Positions 52,310 to 61,552 of a stretch of 64,000 nucleotides of DNA are shown here, piece by piece; positions within the stretch are counted from its first letter, which is position 1, and the number at the start of each line of letters is the position of its first letter. The stretch is taken from NCBI RefSeq assembly GCF_003626695.1, contig NZ_RBAH01000024.1:1-64000 (forward strand), read 5' to 3'. Under the pieces are notes generated by a model. That model saw only the letters and a program-made list of their open reading frames with translations, did no database searches and was not told the origin of the DNA. Made by a program: the position numbers and the translations under genes. The DNA is from Paenibacillus ginsengarvi (GTDB taxonomy: Bacteria > Bacillota > Bacilli > Paenibacillales > NBRC-103111).

Positions 52310-54133
52310 TCAAACCGGCGTAATCGTCAAAGCTCCCGCATCGGTCACTCCGATTTTGTAAGCGGTTCCATTGGGCGAATCAATCTTCACTTCCGTTGCC
52401 GTCAATCCGCCTGCCGTTCCGATCGGGGCCCATGTCCCGGGCGTGCCGTCCGCCGTGCAAACCCAGCCGGTCGGGGCATACGCGGCCGGCTGCACGTTCC
52501 ATAAGACGGTGCCGCGCTTCCAAGCTCCCGCTGTCGGTATGGCGGTTGCCCACCCGACCACAGCCCCTTTCGTCTGCACTTCCGGGGTTGTCCATTTGGC
52601 CAAATTAGAGCCCCCGGAAACGGAAACGCCTGCGCCGGTAAATACATTGTCGGACGTGATGCGCAAATCCGAACCGGCTGCGGCGGCATCCACTAAAATG
52701 CATCTGACTCCACATTCGGTTACGTTGCCGTCGAACAGCGAATCGGTAACGACGTTTCCGAAAAAATAGCCGCCTCCGGTCACGTTCGTCATTTGATTGC
52801 CCGAGATCAGATGGCGGCTTGTCCCGATCGAGCCGGCAAATCGGACCGCACCGTCCGATGATGTTATGTTTTTAATTTGATTGCCGGAAAAACGGATCGC
52901 CTGACAGCTTTGAAACGTAACGGCAACGGTACGCGCGGCGTCGAATACGTTGTCTGCAATGACCGGAGCTGCAGCGTTAGCGATGTTCCAGCCAGCGGCG
53001 CCGGTCGAATAATCGCGGTTTCTGCTTATTACAAGCCCCTTCAGCACATTAGAGCTTGTAATCATGCGCCCGGTTCCATAAAATTCGTTGTCCCGGATCG
53101 TTACATGTTCAGCGCTGCCCGCTGTCGTGCTGCACCGAAACAAATAGCTCGATTTCCCTTTGTTCCCAGCAATCGTAATGCGGCGGTTCGGGTAGGCAGC
53201 GTTTGGATTGTACGAATTGACGAAATAGATTTCGCTGTAAAATTCGTTCCCCTCGATCCATACGTCCTCGACCAAATCCGATCCGGTGGACGACGAATTC
53301 GGCTCCAGATCGATTGCCGCCACATACGGATACGGGTCGCTGATCACGTTGCAGGCGATCCGCACTTTACGGCCGGATACGACCGCAACCGCGCACCGCC
53401 GCCGATTGCTGAGCACGTTCTCGCGGACTTGCACGTTTTCGCAGGGCGCCGCGTAGTCGGAGCCGATATATACGCAATCCCCGTAAGGCGCATGCAGCCA
53501 ATTGTTATGCACATAAACATTTTTGGAGTATGAGACGTAGACGAGATGGGACCATTCGCCCGCCGTGCCCGTTGAGTACCCACCGTTCAAGTAAAGTCCG
53601 GATACGGCAAGGCCGCCGCCTTGATACCCTACGATGAGAAACATCCGTTTGGCCAACTGGCCGTTAGGCCCGTCCATGCGGATTTCCGGCATGCCGACGC
53701 CGAATATGGAGTTCGTCAGCTCGACTGGGGCGGACAGCTTGTAGTAGGCTGACGGAGCAGGGACCAGAATAGGCTTGCCCGTAGCCGCCGCCGCTTGGAA
53801 CCCCGCCGTATCGTCGGCCGTTCCGTCCCCTACTGCCCCGTAATCGAGAACGTTCGCCCAGCCGGGATCGGCCGGACTTAGCAAGGTCCCTCCGCTGTAA
53901 ACGCTGGAAACGACGCTCTGTCCCGGCGCAGCGGCGGCGGCCGGAGTAAGCAGATGCATGAACGCTCCGCCCGCCGCAACCGTCATGCTTGCCGTGCCTA
54001 TCGCAGCCAGCAATTTGCGCCTGGTTAAGGCCGTTCCCGTTTCCGATTCGTTCGCCGCTTGTTCCAGCCGAGCCTCTTCATTGCCATTTTCCATCCGTTT
54101 CATTCCGTCTTCCAGCTTCCGTACTTCCGTCAT
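52310..54133 (-). CDS. Tat-exported Pectate_lyase_3-type beta-helix protein
   Basis: A 607-residue protein; ATG 54133 (GGAGGG six bases upstream). An unusually long charged n-region of about 35 residues precedes the twin-arginine motif LTRRKLLAAIGTASMTVAAG. The Pectate_lyase_3 opening DYGAVGDGTADDTAGF is at about 96-111, then a long beta-helix with N-rich turns (NVQVRENVLSNRRRCAVAVV, RHLISGNQMTNVTGGGYF). The C-terminal 100 residues (AGAWKRGTVLWNVQPAAYAP, GWVCTADGTPGTWAPIG) resemble the tail repeat in 17854-19980 (GWVCTSAGT). Presumably depolymerises or binds the polysaccharide whose products the adjacent transporter imports. It follows the permease genes by 120 bp. Confidence 0.85.
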   Translation of the reverse strand: MTEVRKLEDGMKRMENGNEEARLEQAANESETGTALTRRKLLAAIGTASMTVAAGGAFMHLLTPAAAAAPGQSVVSSVYSGGTLLSPADPGWANVLDYGAVGDGTADDTAGFQAAAATGKPILVPAPSAYYKLSAPVELTNSIFGVGMPEIRMDGPNGQLAKRMFLIVGYQGGGLAVSGLYLNGGYSTGTAGEWSHLVYVSYSKNVYVHNNWLHAPYGDCVYIGSDYAAPCENVQVRENVLSNRRRCAVAVVSGRKVRIACNVISDPYPYVAAIDLEPNSSSTGSDLVEDVWIEGNEFYSEIYFVNSYNPNAAYPNRRITIAGNKGKSSYLFRCSTTAGSAEHVTIRDNEFYGTGRMITSSNVLKGLVISRNRDYSTGAAGWNIANAAAPVIADNVFDAARTVAVTFQSCQAIRFSGNQIKNITSSDGAVRFAGSIGTSRHLISGNQMTNVTGGGYFFGNVVTDSLFDGNVTECGVRCILVDAAAAGSDLRITSDNVFTGAGVSVSGGSNLAKWTTPEVQTKGAVVGWATAIPTAGAWKRGTVLWNVQPAAYAPTGWVCTADGTPGTWAPIGTAGGLTATEVKIDSPNGTAYKIGVTDAGALTITPV

Positions 54134-54252
54134 TTTCATCCCTCCGATTGGAATAGGTATTGAAAATCCGCGGGTCTAAGACGTGCTGTATAAGGCATCA
54201 CGACGGCGGTTTGCCATTCGCGTTGCTTCGGAATATGAGGGGGACGAGCAGG

Positions 54253-55083
54253 CTAGCCTTTGAGGCCGGTGGAAGCGATCCCTTGTACGAAGTGACGCTG
54301 CGCAAAAAGGAACACGATCATGACCGGCAGCACCGTAATGACCGAACCGGCCATGATGAGTGGCACTTTGTTTTCCACTTCGTTTTTCAAAAACAGCAGC
54401 CCGAGCGGCAGCGTGTATAGCTTCTTGTCCTGCAAATAAATGAGCGGCTCCAGCGTCCCGTTCCACGAGCTGATGAACGTAAACACCGCGAGTGCCGACA
54501 ATGCAGGCGTCGTCAGCGGCAAATAAATGTTGTAAAAAATTTTCCACGGATTCGCTCCGTCGACCCACGCGGCTTCATACAGTTCTCTCGGCAACGTTTT
54601 GAAAAACTGATGTAGGAGGAAAATGCCGAACGCCGTGCCGAGAAAGCTGCGCAGAATAAGCGGATAATACGAGTTGAGCATGTCCATTTCTTTCCATATA
54701 AAGTAAGTAGGGATCATCGTCACCTGAGACGGCAGCATCATCGTACCGAGCATCGCGATAAAAATCAGATTTCGGCTGCGAAACTCGAAGAAGGCGAGCC
54801 CGTACGCCACGATGGCGCACGACGCCACCGTTCCGACCAGATCCAGCACCGTTACGAATAAACTGTTCAAAGAATAACGGACGAAGTTGACCTCGATCCA
54901 AACCTTGCCGTAGTTGGCCCATTGGATCGGGTCCGGGTACAGCTTCGGCGGAAGTGTCAACTCATCGCCCGGCTTCATGAGCGAGGTCGAGAGCATCTGG
55001 TAAAACGGAACGAGCATGAACAGCGCCCCGGCGGTCAAAACGATATAGGCGGCCCACTGCAGCCCGCGCGAAGGTTTAGTCAT
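54253..55083 (-). CDS. Carbohydrate ABC permease, MalG type
   Basis: A 276-residue permease; ATG 55083, AGAGGTGGG upstream, overlapping the MalF-type stop by a few bases (translational coupling). Six transmembrane helices, first IVLTAGALFMLVPFYQMLST; EAA loop YEAAWVDGANPWKIFYNIYL; the typical ending FVQGIASTGLKG. Works with the 55076 subunit and the SBP at 56014; no ATPase is linked, so a shared MsmX/UgpC-like ATPase is expected. Confidence 0.95.
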   Translation of the reverse strand: MTKPSRGLQWAAYIVLTAGALFMLVPFYQMLSTSLMKPGDELTLPPKLYPDPIQWANYGKVWIEVNFVRYSLNSLFVTVLDLVGTVASCAIVAYGLAFFEFRSRNLIFIAMLGTMMLPSQVTMIPTYFIWKEMDMLNSYYPLILRSFLGTAFGIFLLHQFFKTLPRELYEAAWVDGANPWKIFYNIYLPLTTPALSALAVFTFISSWNGTLEPLIYLQDKKLYTLPLGLLFLKNEVENKVPLIMAGSVITVLPVMIVFLFAQRHFVQGIASTGLKG

Positions 55084-55954
55084 AGTGGACCCACCTCTTC
55101 TCCATCTTTTTCTGGAACAGCGTCACAAGCAAAATGATCGCGAACAAGCCCCATGACCATGCGGAAGCCGTACCCATCTTGGCATTCAGAAACGCATCCC
55201 GGTATATCAAAATGTTCGGCACCATATTGCGGTCATGAACGGCATTGATGTCGCCAAGCATAACAAGGAACACATCGAACGCATGGAACGCCGAGATCGT
55301 TGAAAGAATCATGACCATGTACACCATCGGCGAAACGATCGGTATCGTGATTTTGGTGAAAAAAGTCCAGCCGTTCGTTCCGTCGATCCGGGCCGCCTCA
55401 ATCGTATCCTTCGATATGCTTTGCATGCCCGCAAGCAGCAGCACCATCGAATAGCCGGCTCCTTTCCAAACGTTGACGATGGCGATCGAGCCGATGACAA
55501 GCCACCATTTCTCGCTCGTGACCCACTTGACACCGTCCATACCCATCGATGTTATAACCCAGTTCAGGATGCCGAATTCGCTGTTGTAAATCCACAGCCA
55601 AATGAGACCGCCCGCGACCCAAGGCGTGATGACAGGCAAAAAATAAACCATGCGGAACAGCGATTTGAAGCGAATTTGCTGGTTCAATAAGTATGCAAGC
55701 AACAGTGCTACTATTGTCTGAATGGGCACGAACAGCAGCGCGAAATAAAACACGTTGCGGAGCGACAGCCAAAAGACGTTGTTTTGAAACATTTGAATCC
55801 AGTTTTTCAGCCCGACCCAGGCGGGTGGATTAAACAAATCCCATTTCGTAAAAGTCAAATAAAACGAAAATACGAACGGGAACATGAAAAATACGACCAG
55901 TTGAATAACGAACGGGAGGGTGAAGCAAAAGCCCCACCAGCCTTGTTTGCGCAT
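55076..55954 (-). CDS. Carbohydrate ABC permease, MalF/UgpA type
   Basis: A 292-residue permease; ATG 55954 with GAGGTG five bases upstream. Hydrophobic segments begin with CFTLPFVIQLVVFFMFPFVF; the cytoplasmic coupling loop is IEAARIDGTNGWTFFTKITI. Encoded 59 bp after the SBP gene and overlapping the MalG-type gene, forming a standard CUT1 sugar importer. Confidence 0.95.
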   Translation of the reverse strand: MRKQGWWGFCFTLPFVIQLVVFFMFPFVFSFYLTFTKWDLFNPPAWVGLKNWIQMFQNNVFWLSLRNVFYFALLFVPIQTIVALLLAYLLNQQIRFKSLFRMVYFLPVITPWVAGGLIWLWIYNSEFGILNWVITSMGMDGVKWVTSEKWWLVIGSIAIVNVWKGAGYSMVLLLAGMQSISKDTIEAARIDGTNGWTFFTKITIPIVSPMVYMVMILSTISAFHAFDVFLVMLGDINAVHDRNMVPNILIYRDAFLNAKMGTASAWSWGLFAIILLVTLFQKKMEKRWVHYD

Positions 55955-56013
55955 GAAAACACCTCGTCGGGGCCGATAGCGATATCCGGCCCTAGCTTTA
56001 CATGATGGGAGCC

Positions 56014-57333
56014 TTACTTATCGTCGTCCAATATGGCCTGCACCTTCGGCTGGATTTCTTTCGCGCCGTCGGCGGCCGTCTTCTTGCCGTCGAGTATGTC
56101 GTTCAAAATCGGGGTTGCCGCCGCGCGCCATTCGTTCCAGGTCGGATTTTCGTCCAGCGTGCCGGCTGCTTCCTCGATTCCTTTCGTGAACGCTTTCTTG
56201 TTAAGCGGCTTTGTCGTCTGTTTTTCCACAGCTTCGAGCGTCGTTTTCTTTACTGGTAAGCTGGCGCCGCTTTCGGCAACGAATGTCTGCGCCTCGTCGC
56301 TCAAGTAATATTTCAGAAACGTCCATGCTGCTTCTTTCGCATCCGGCTTCGCCTTCGAGTAAATGAGCCATTGGTTGACGACGATCGGGACGAACCGTTT
56401 GCCGTTCAAGCCGATCGGCATTTTGACGACGTCCCAATCCAAATCCGGCTTGTTTTTGACGAGGCTGACCTGTGACGACGATTGGACAAACGTCATTGCC
56501 GACTTGCCTTCCTCGAAATATTTCACGTTTGTTTGCTGTTCGCGCGTCGGGCTAATCTTGTCTTTGTTGATCGTATCCGCCCATTTCTGCAGCCCGTCGA
56601 TCGTCTTCGGGTCGCCAAACATCGACTTGCCGGCCGCTGGATCGATCGCCGATCCACCGCTCGACTTGATCCATGGAATCCAGCCCAGCGCGATGCTCGC
56701 TGCCGTATTGAAGCCGAATTGGTCCGGCTTTCCGTCGCCGTTCGTATCTTTGGTCAGCTTTTTGGCCGCATCCAATAAATCTTGATACGTCCAGTTGTCC
56801 GTCGGAAACGGAACATTGCTATCCTGGAACAGCTTCTTGTTGTAGGCGAGCGCGCTGGCGTTAACCCCATGCGGAATGCCATAAATTTTCCCGTCGGCGC
56901 CCTTTGCCGACGTCAGCGCATCAATGTAATCCGCTGTCTTCAAGTCACGTTTGATGTAAGGCTCGAGATTTTCCGCCACGCCCCGTTTGCCGTAGCCGAG
57001 GATGACCGCATTTTCTTGGAACCAAATATCGGGCGGGTTGTTACCGGCAATGTTGGTGACGATTTTTTTCGTAAAATCGGCCCACGGCGATTCGTCGATC
57101 TGCAGCTTAATATGCGGATATTTCGCCTGGAAGCCCTCGATAATTTTTTTGTTCGTAATGTCGTATGCACCCGGCAAACCGATTTTAAGCGTCACTTCCT
57201 TCGGCGGCTGGTTACTTGGCGCCGCGCCGCTTCCACCCGAACTGTTCTCTGTTTGGCTGGCCCCTCCGCTCGAGCAAGCCGATAGCGTAAGCGCTGTCAT
57301 CATGGATAACAAAACCGTTTTATTTGCTTTCAT
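56014..57333 (-). CDS. Solute-binding lipoprotein of the CUT1 importer
   Basis: A 439-residue lipoprotein; ATG 57333 with GGGAGGTT seven bases upstream. Signal peptide MKANKTVLLSMMTALTLSAC with lipobox LSAC, a serine/glycine linker, then the binding domain (VTLKIGLPGAYDITNKKIIE, NPPDIWFQENAVILGYGKRG, IPHGVNASALAYNKKLF, DTNGDGKPDQFGF). Its promoter region carries two copies of the TTACACGTGTTC operator, so the LacI gene upstream is the likely regulator. It delivers an oligosaccharide to the permeases encoded next. Confidence 0.93.
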   Translation of the reverse strand: MKANKTVLLSMMTALTLSACSSGGASQTENSSGGSGAAPSNQPPKEVTLKIGLPGAYDITNKKIIEGFQAKYPHIKLQIDESPWADFTKKIVTNIAGNNPPDIWFQENAVILGYGKRGVAENLEPYIKRDLKTADYIDALTSAKGADGKIYGIPHGVNASALAYNKKLFQDSNVPFPTDNWTYQDLLDAAKKLTKDTNGDGKPDQFGFNTAASIALGWIPWIKSSGGSAIDPAAGKSMFGDPKTIDGLQKWADTINKDKISPTREQQTNVKYFEEGKSAMTFVQSSSQVSLVKNKPDLDWDVVKMPIGLNGKRFVPIVVNQWLIYSKAKPDAKEAAWTFLKYYLSDEAQTFVAESGASLPVKKTTLEAVEKQTTKPLNKKAFTKGIEEAAGTLDENPTWNEWRAAATPILNDILDGKKTAADGAKEIQPKVQAILDDDK

Positions 57334-57414
57334 TCCTCGCAACCTCCCATTTTGGATTGATTTTTTGTAGAACACGATTTCGTTATTAATTTTAATGATT
57401 TTTATCCATTTTTA

Positions 57415-57428
57415 GTTACACGTGTTCC
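57415..57428. promoter_or_regulatory. LacI operator copy 1
   Basis: GTTACACGTGTTCC, palindromic around ACACGTGT, 82 bp upstream of the SBP start codon. It matches the copies at 57511 and 58682 except at the right end. Confidence 0.6.
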
Positions 57429-57510
57429 TTAAGTTTGGAGTAACTTAGTTCCAGCACCGAACCTTGCAAATGCTAAAATTGGATCTACTAAAGCACTAAG
57501 AACCATGATG

Positions 57511-57526
57511 TTACACGTGTTCGTAA
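57511..57526. promoter_or_regulatory. LacI operator copy 2
   Basis: TTACACGTGTTCGTAA, identical over 16 bp to the copy upstream of the lacI gene at 58682. It lies between the lacI stop and the SBP promoter. Two operators 96 bp apart would allow looping. Confidence 0.65.
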
Positions 57527-57632
57527 TGGATTCAAAACAGCAATCAAGGATAAACCACCGCCGGATTCGAAGGCCCCGTAAAGGAATTACAGCATCCTTT
57601 CCGGGCTTCTCCTCGCTTTGCGGGGCCGTCCT

Positions 57633-58625
57633 TTACTTTTTTGCTTTTGTATGGAGCGGACTGACCGATTTTCGAATATGCAGTTCGCAGCCGATATCAA
57701 CATCCGCCCATTTGCTCTCGCCTCTGCCATCCCGCCCGGTCAATATGTCCAAAGCCGCCAAAGCCAGTTTCGGAATCGATGGCCCGACCGTCGTAAGCGG
57801 CACTTCCATCCTCTCCATTTCCGGGATGTCGTCGTATACGACAAGCGAATAGTCGCCGGGGATACGGAGCTTTCGTTTACGAAACAGCTCAAGCAGCTCG
57901 AACGCATACGTCTGGCTGTCGACGATAAAGGCGGTTGGCCGGTCTTCGCCGTCCAGCAGCGACTGCATTTTCGATTCCGTAACCGATTCTCCCGGCTCAA
58001 TCTGGATGAAATAATGATCGTGGTAATCAAGTCGCAGCTCCAGCAAGCCTTGCGTAAAACCGGTCAGCTTGTCAGAACGGTTGCCGATGAACGTCAGTTT
58101 GCGGTGTCCTTGACCGGCCAAGTAACGGACCGCCTCATAGACAGCCGACTTTCGGTCGATCCCTATGCAGTGCGTTCGCTCCATCCTTCCCCCACCCATG
58201 AGCAGCATATTACCATGAAACAGCTCCCGCTGTTTGATGAATTCCACGGATGGAAGCCAGTCCGGCGGGCACCAAAACAAAATTTCGTCGACGAAATGTT
58301 CGTTAAAAATGCGAAGCGCTTCAGGCGGCTCTGCGAGCGACATAATAACATCTATCCCCCGCGCTGCCGCTTCCTTCTGAATTTGCATTCCCAGATGGTA
58401 AAAAAATAGCCCTTCGATTTTCGGCCAAATAAGCCCGATCGAATTCGTCTTGCGGTCCACTAGTCTTTTGGCCGCCAAATTCGGCACATAGTTCATACGG
58501 CTTGCGATAGCTACGATTTTTTTACGGATGTCCTCGCTGACTCCTGGCGCTCCGTTTAACGCTTTCGAGACCGTCGGATGACTGACTCCCGCTTCTCTTG
58601 CTATATCTTTGATCGTTACTTTCAT
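57633..58625 (-). CDS. LacI family transcriptional regulator
   Basis: A 330-residue repressor; ATG 58625 (MKVTIKDIAREAGVSHPTVS) with AAGGAAG upstream. The helix-turn-helix is residues 1-25 and the hinge about 45-60 (YVPNLAAKRLVD). The effector domain carries FIVDSQTYAFELLELF and VVYDDIPEMERMEVPLTTVG. Paralogue of the LacI at 8856. Its own promoter and the downstream SBP operon share the operator TTACACGTGTTCGTAA, so it probably autoregulates and represses the importer/beta-helix operon until a sugar binds. Confidence 0.93.
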   Translation of the reverse strand: MKVTIKDIAREAGVSHPTVSKALNGAPGVSEDIRKKIVAIASRMNYVPNLAAKRLVDRKTNSIGLIWPKIEGLFFYHLGMQIQKEAAARGIDVIMSLAEPPEALRIFNEHFVDEILFWCPPDWLPSVEFIKQRELFHGNMLLMGGGRMERTHCIGIDRKSAVYEAVRYLAGQGHRKLTFIGNRSDKLTGFTQGLLELRLDYHDHYFIQIEPGESVTESKMQSLLDGEDRPTAFIVDSQTYAFELLELFRKRKLRIPGDYSLVVYDDIPEMERMEVPLTTVGPSIPKLALAALDILTGRDGRGESKWADVDIGCELHIRKSVSPLHTKAKK

Positions 58626-58681
58626 CGGGACGGGCTCTTCCTTTCCCAGCTTTTGGATAGCAGCTTCCTCCATCCATTATA

Positions 58682-58697
58682 TTACACGTGTTCGTAA
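58682..58697. promoter_or_regulatory. LacI operator copy 3 (autoregulatory)
   Basis: TTACACGTGTTCGTAA, 57 bp upstream of the lacI start codon, identical over 16 bp to the site at 57511. Confidence 0.65.
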
Positions 58698-58816
58698 ATG
58701 TTAAGTTAATTTTCCCGCCCACGTCCCGATCAAGTGTTGCAATCAAAGGAACGAACCTAATCCCCGGCCCGCAAATGCGCATCCGGAATTCGTTCTCATG
58801 TCGTCAAGCCTACGGA

Positions 58817-58880
58817 TTAAAGTTTGACCAAATCATCGATCATCACGGCATTGTCGGTTTGCATCGAAATATTGCCCGCT
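58817..58880 (-). pseudogene. C-terminal tip of a lost secreted glycosidase-like protein
   Basis: The minus strand reads GNISMQTDNAVMIDDLVKL then TAA, the kind of closing strand found in LamG/3-keto-disaccharide-hydrolase-like domains (G-I-QTDN-...-DNVKV). Nothing upstream continues it. About 20 codons only, so the call is weak. Otherwise 58698-59369 has no recognised gene. Confidence 0.25.
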
Positions 58881-59101
58881 AATCGTTCCGTGTTTTCCGG
58901 TGCACTCCCTTCACGTATGGTTGTAACGCCTCCATTGTAAAGCAATATTTTCGCTTTTTCTGCCCAGATGCTTGCTCTTTTATATGTTTTATATGCATTT
59001 TTTGCTCTTCTCGGTAGCTCGCTTGGAGCCGATCAATGAAATTGCAATCAAACAGGAAGCCCTTGTGGAGTACATGAAAATTGTAAAGCAGTATATTGGA
59101 T

Positions 59102-59245
59102 CGGTACGGTCCGAAGGATGCACAACTGAAACCAGAGAAGATCTCTTCGAACGAAATTAAGTTGTACCTGGCTGTAGCCTCTGTTATAACCGAAGAGCAT
59201 ATGGATTCGCAAATTCGCTCAGATGATGATGTGATGATTGCGTAA
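59102..59245 (+). other. Coding-like fragment
   Basis: The plus strand reads RYGPKDAQLKPEKISSNEIK then LYLAVASVITEEHMDSQIRS and DDDVMIA, then TAA. It looks like the end of a small helical protein, but no start or ribosome site is present and the upstream sequence has stops. Family unknown. Confidence 0.2.
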
Positions 59246-59369
59246 TCGACGACCTTGCTGGTGATTGAGGGAACGCAATCGTACAAGAAGTAAAGTCACT
59301 ACAGCTGGGTTTAGGTAAGCTCGTTCTACTCCGCTGACAAAGGCTGTAAAGCTGCCTTCGGGCTTGGCA

Positions 59370-59400
59370 AAGCCCCTCGTCCCGCTTACGAGGGGCCTTG
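59370..59400 (-). terminator. Hairpin downstream of the SBP pseudogene
   Basis: Arms GCCCCTCGT and ACGAGGGGC with a seven-base loop; short T-run on the minus strand. It is the surviving terminator of the truncated SBP gene. Confidence 0.6.
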
Positions 59401-59409
59401 TTTGAAAAG

Positions 59410-60273
59410 TTACTTGGACGCGGCTTCCGCCTCCTGAATTTGTTTGTTGACTCTTTCCGCCGCTTCGCGCAGAGCGGTATTCACGTCTTTGCCGCCAAAC
59501 ACGATATCCTTCATAACCGTGTTGAACTCCCCGATGCCGTTGCCATTGTATTTGTTTACCGAGCCTGCCGGGGCGTATTGATCCGGTTGGAACGCTTTCA
59601 CATTTTTCCCGGTGTACACCGGATTGTTTTGACCGAACGATTGCCGCAGCGCTTTGTTGCTCGAGGTGGTAAGGAATCTGCCCTCCTTCAATCGTGCGGA
59701 CTGGTATTCCTCGGTCGTCAAGTAAGCGATCGCCTCGAATGCCTGATCCTTAGGCTGGCTCATCGAAGTCACGCAGAAGTAGGTCGGGTACGGCTGCGGT
59801 CCCACACCGGGCTTATCTTTGAGTACGGGGAACGATGCCAAATTCCAGTTCATATTGCCGAGCTCCTGAGGGGAATGCAGAGCGGTCAAAGCAATGAACA
59901 TCGCTACCGTCCTGTCTTTGAAAAACCGGTTTCGCTCGTATGGCTCGGAAATTTGATTCGACTTGATGTCTGCAAAGCCTGGAAGTTTGTAGAACCGGAG
60001 CAAATTGTCGGCGAAGCTATTCCATCGCGGGTCGGTGTCAAATGTGGATTTCTTCGTGTCGCTTAGGACGAGCGGAATCGAGTACTGGTTCATCATCGCC
60101 AAATGGCCGTGCGACGATCCCAGGCCGGAGTAGGTGACTCCTGATTCCGTGCGGGTAAGCGTCTTGCTCAAATCATACAATTCGTCCCAGGTCATGCCGT
60201 CCTTCGGATATGAGACGCCGAATTTATCGAATATATCCTTGTTGTAGTAAATCGTCGATTTGTTGTATGTAAT
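59410..60273 (-). pseudogene. 5'-truncated SBP lipoprotein gene
   Basis: An open frame of about 288 codons contains the C-terminal two thirds of a family-1 solute-binding protein: IYYNKDIFDKFGVSYPKDGM, FFKDRTVAMFIALTA, GNMNWNLASFPVLKDKPGVG, then a normal lysine end. In frame upstream, a TGA at 60274-60276 replaces the first 150 or so residues and the signal peptide. The break is 35 bp from the stop of the next gene, so a deletion fused the two. It is closest to the intact lipoprotein at 16507. Without a signal peptide it cannot work as a transporter subunit. Confidence 0.85.
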
Positions 60274-60310
60274 TCAACAAAGACGATCGGTTTCGTATTC
60301 ATCGTTTACG

Positions 60311-61552
60311 TTAGTTGAAAATCAAAGGAAAAGTAAACGTAACGAAAGCTGCCCAAAGTCCGTAAACCGGCAAATACTTCGTAACGGCATCTTGGATGGT
60401 CGAAGGACCGGTTTTGTTTTGCAGAAAACGCATATAAGCGAGCATGATCCAAATGAGATTAGCCAAAATAAGGATGTTTATGCCTAAGACGGCAATTCTG
60501 TTTGGCGTAATCCCATAAGAAGAAAGCCTGAACACGATAGCCGATAAAGCTATGCCGTCAATGATGAGAGCAAGAACGAGGAGGGCAAAATTGATATAAT
60601 CCGAAATGCTCTTTTTCTCGACTAAGCCGCTTTCGGTAATCGAGAATATGATGACAGCCAATACGCTGAGAAGTATTCCGTTGAAGGATAAGAGGAAATC
60701 GCGGTCCAAGAACGGATTTTTCCCGACCCCTAATACCGTAATAAGATACGCCAACAATGTGACCAACACGAGAGGACTGAAAATTTTGGCGATATATGGC
60801 GCTATACTCTTAGCAAGTTTAAGGTTCTTCGATACCAGGTAGGTTGCCACGATCGCGAGAGCGGCAGCACCGAATGAAACGACATTTTTAAAATAAAACT
60901 CAGATATATCCATGCCGATGAATTTAAATAACTGCATCGTTAAAACCGTTAGCAGCATTCCGCTGATGGCCATGCTGGCATAGAGGATGCAAAATTCCCC
61001 GTTCAGTTTAAGATAGGCTAATCTTGCGTTGCCCTTGCCATATTCATTTCCTGTAAATGCAAGTCCCGATAATACCCATAAGAAGATGGGGAGGTGTATA
61101 TACGTCAAAATAATACTGTCGTTTTGCTCCATCGGCAGCAAATTCATGTAAACTCCGGAGATTAGGAATAAGGAAGCAAGGGTGTAAAAAATCTTTTTAG
61201 AAGGAGTATTATTGAAAACAAAATAGGCGGTAATAAAGGGAAGTACGCCATAAACAAGGTTGATCGGAGCTATTTCTTCCTGTTCAGTAAAATACAAAAG
61301 GATTCTGGTACATAACCCAGCCAAAATGGCTAAAATGCCCATGAACAAGAAATCCTTTTGAAACAAATTAGCTTTCTCTGTATTCGCTTTCTCCTTAAAA
61401 TGCAATCTTTCATACCAAACGGCAAGAATCTTCGAATCAGGGTGTTGTTCCCAGGCGTAAGAGAACGACTTTTTAAAGGCTTCGGGTTCCTTTCTAAACA
61501 TTCTCTCCAGCTCGTGGGGATTGGCGATATTTTCAATAATCGAATTGTTCAT
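60311..61552 (-). CDS. Multi-pass membrane protein of unknown function
   Basis: A 413-residue protein; ATG 61552 with GAGGAGGT ten bases upstream. A soluble N-terminus of about 65 residues is followed by roughly eleven transmembrane segments (FLFMGILAILAGLCTRILLY, FLWVLSGLAFTG, LALIIDGIALSAIVF), ending with a hydrophobic TFPLIFN tail. The layout recalls DUF2157/DUF4153-type membrane proteins but I cannot name the family. Monocistronic, unrelated to the sugar loci, more AT-rich than them. Confidence 0.75.
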   Translation of the reverse strand: MNNSIIENIANPHELERMFRKEPEAFKKSFSYAWEQHPDSKILAVWYERLHFKEKANTEKANLFQKDFLFMGILAILAGLCTRILLYFTEQEEIAPINLVYGVLPFITAYFVFNNTPSKKIFYTLASLFLISGVYMNLLPMEQNDSIILTYIHLPIFLWVLSGLAFTGNEYGKGNARLAYLKLNGEFCILYASMAISGMLLTVLTMQLFKFIGMDISEFYFKNVVSFGAAALAIVATYLVSKNLKLAKSIAPYIAKIFSPLVLVTLLAYLITVLGVGKNPFLDRDFLLSFNGILLSVLAVIIFSITESGLVEKKSISDYINFALLVLALIIDGIALSAIVFRLSSYGITPNRIAVLGINILILANLIWIMLAYMRFLQNKTGPSTIQDAVTKYLPVYGLWAAFVTFTFPLIFN

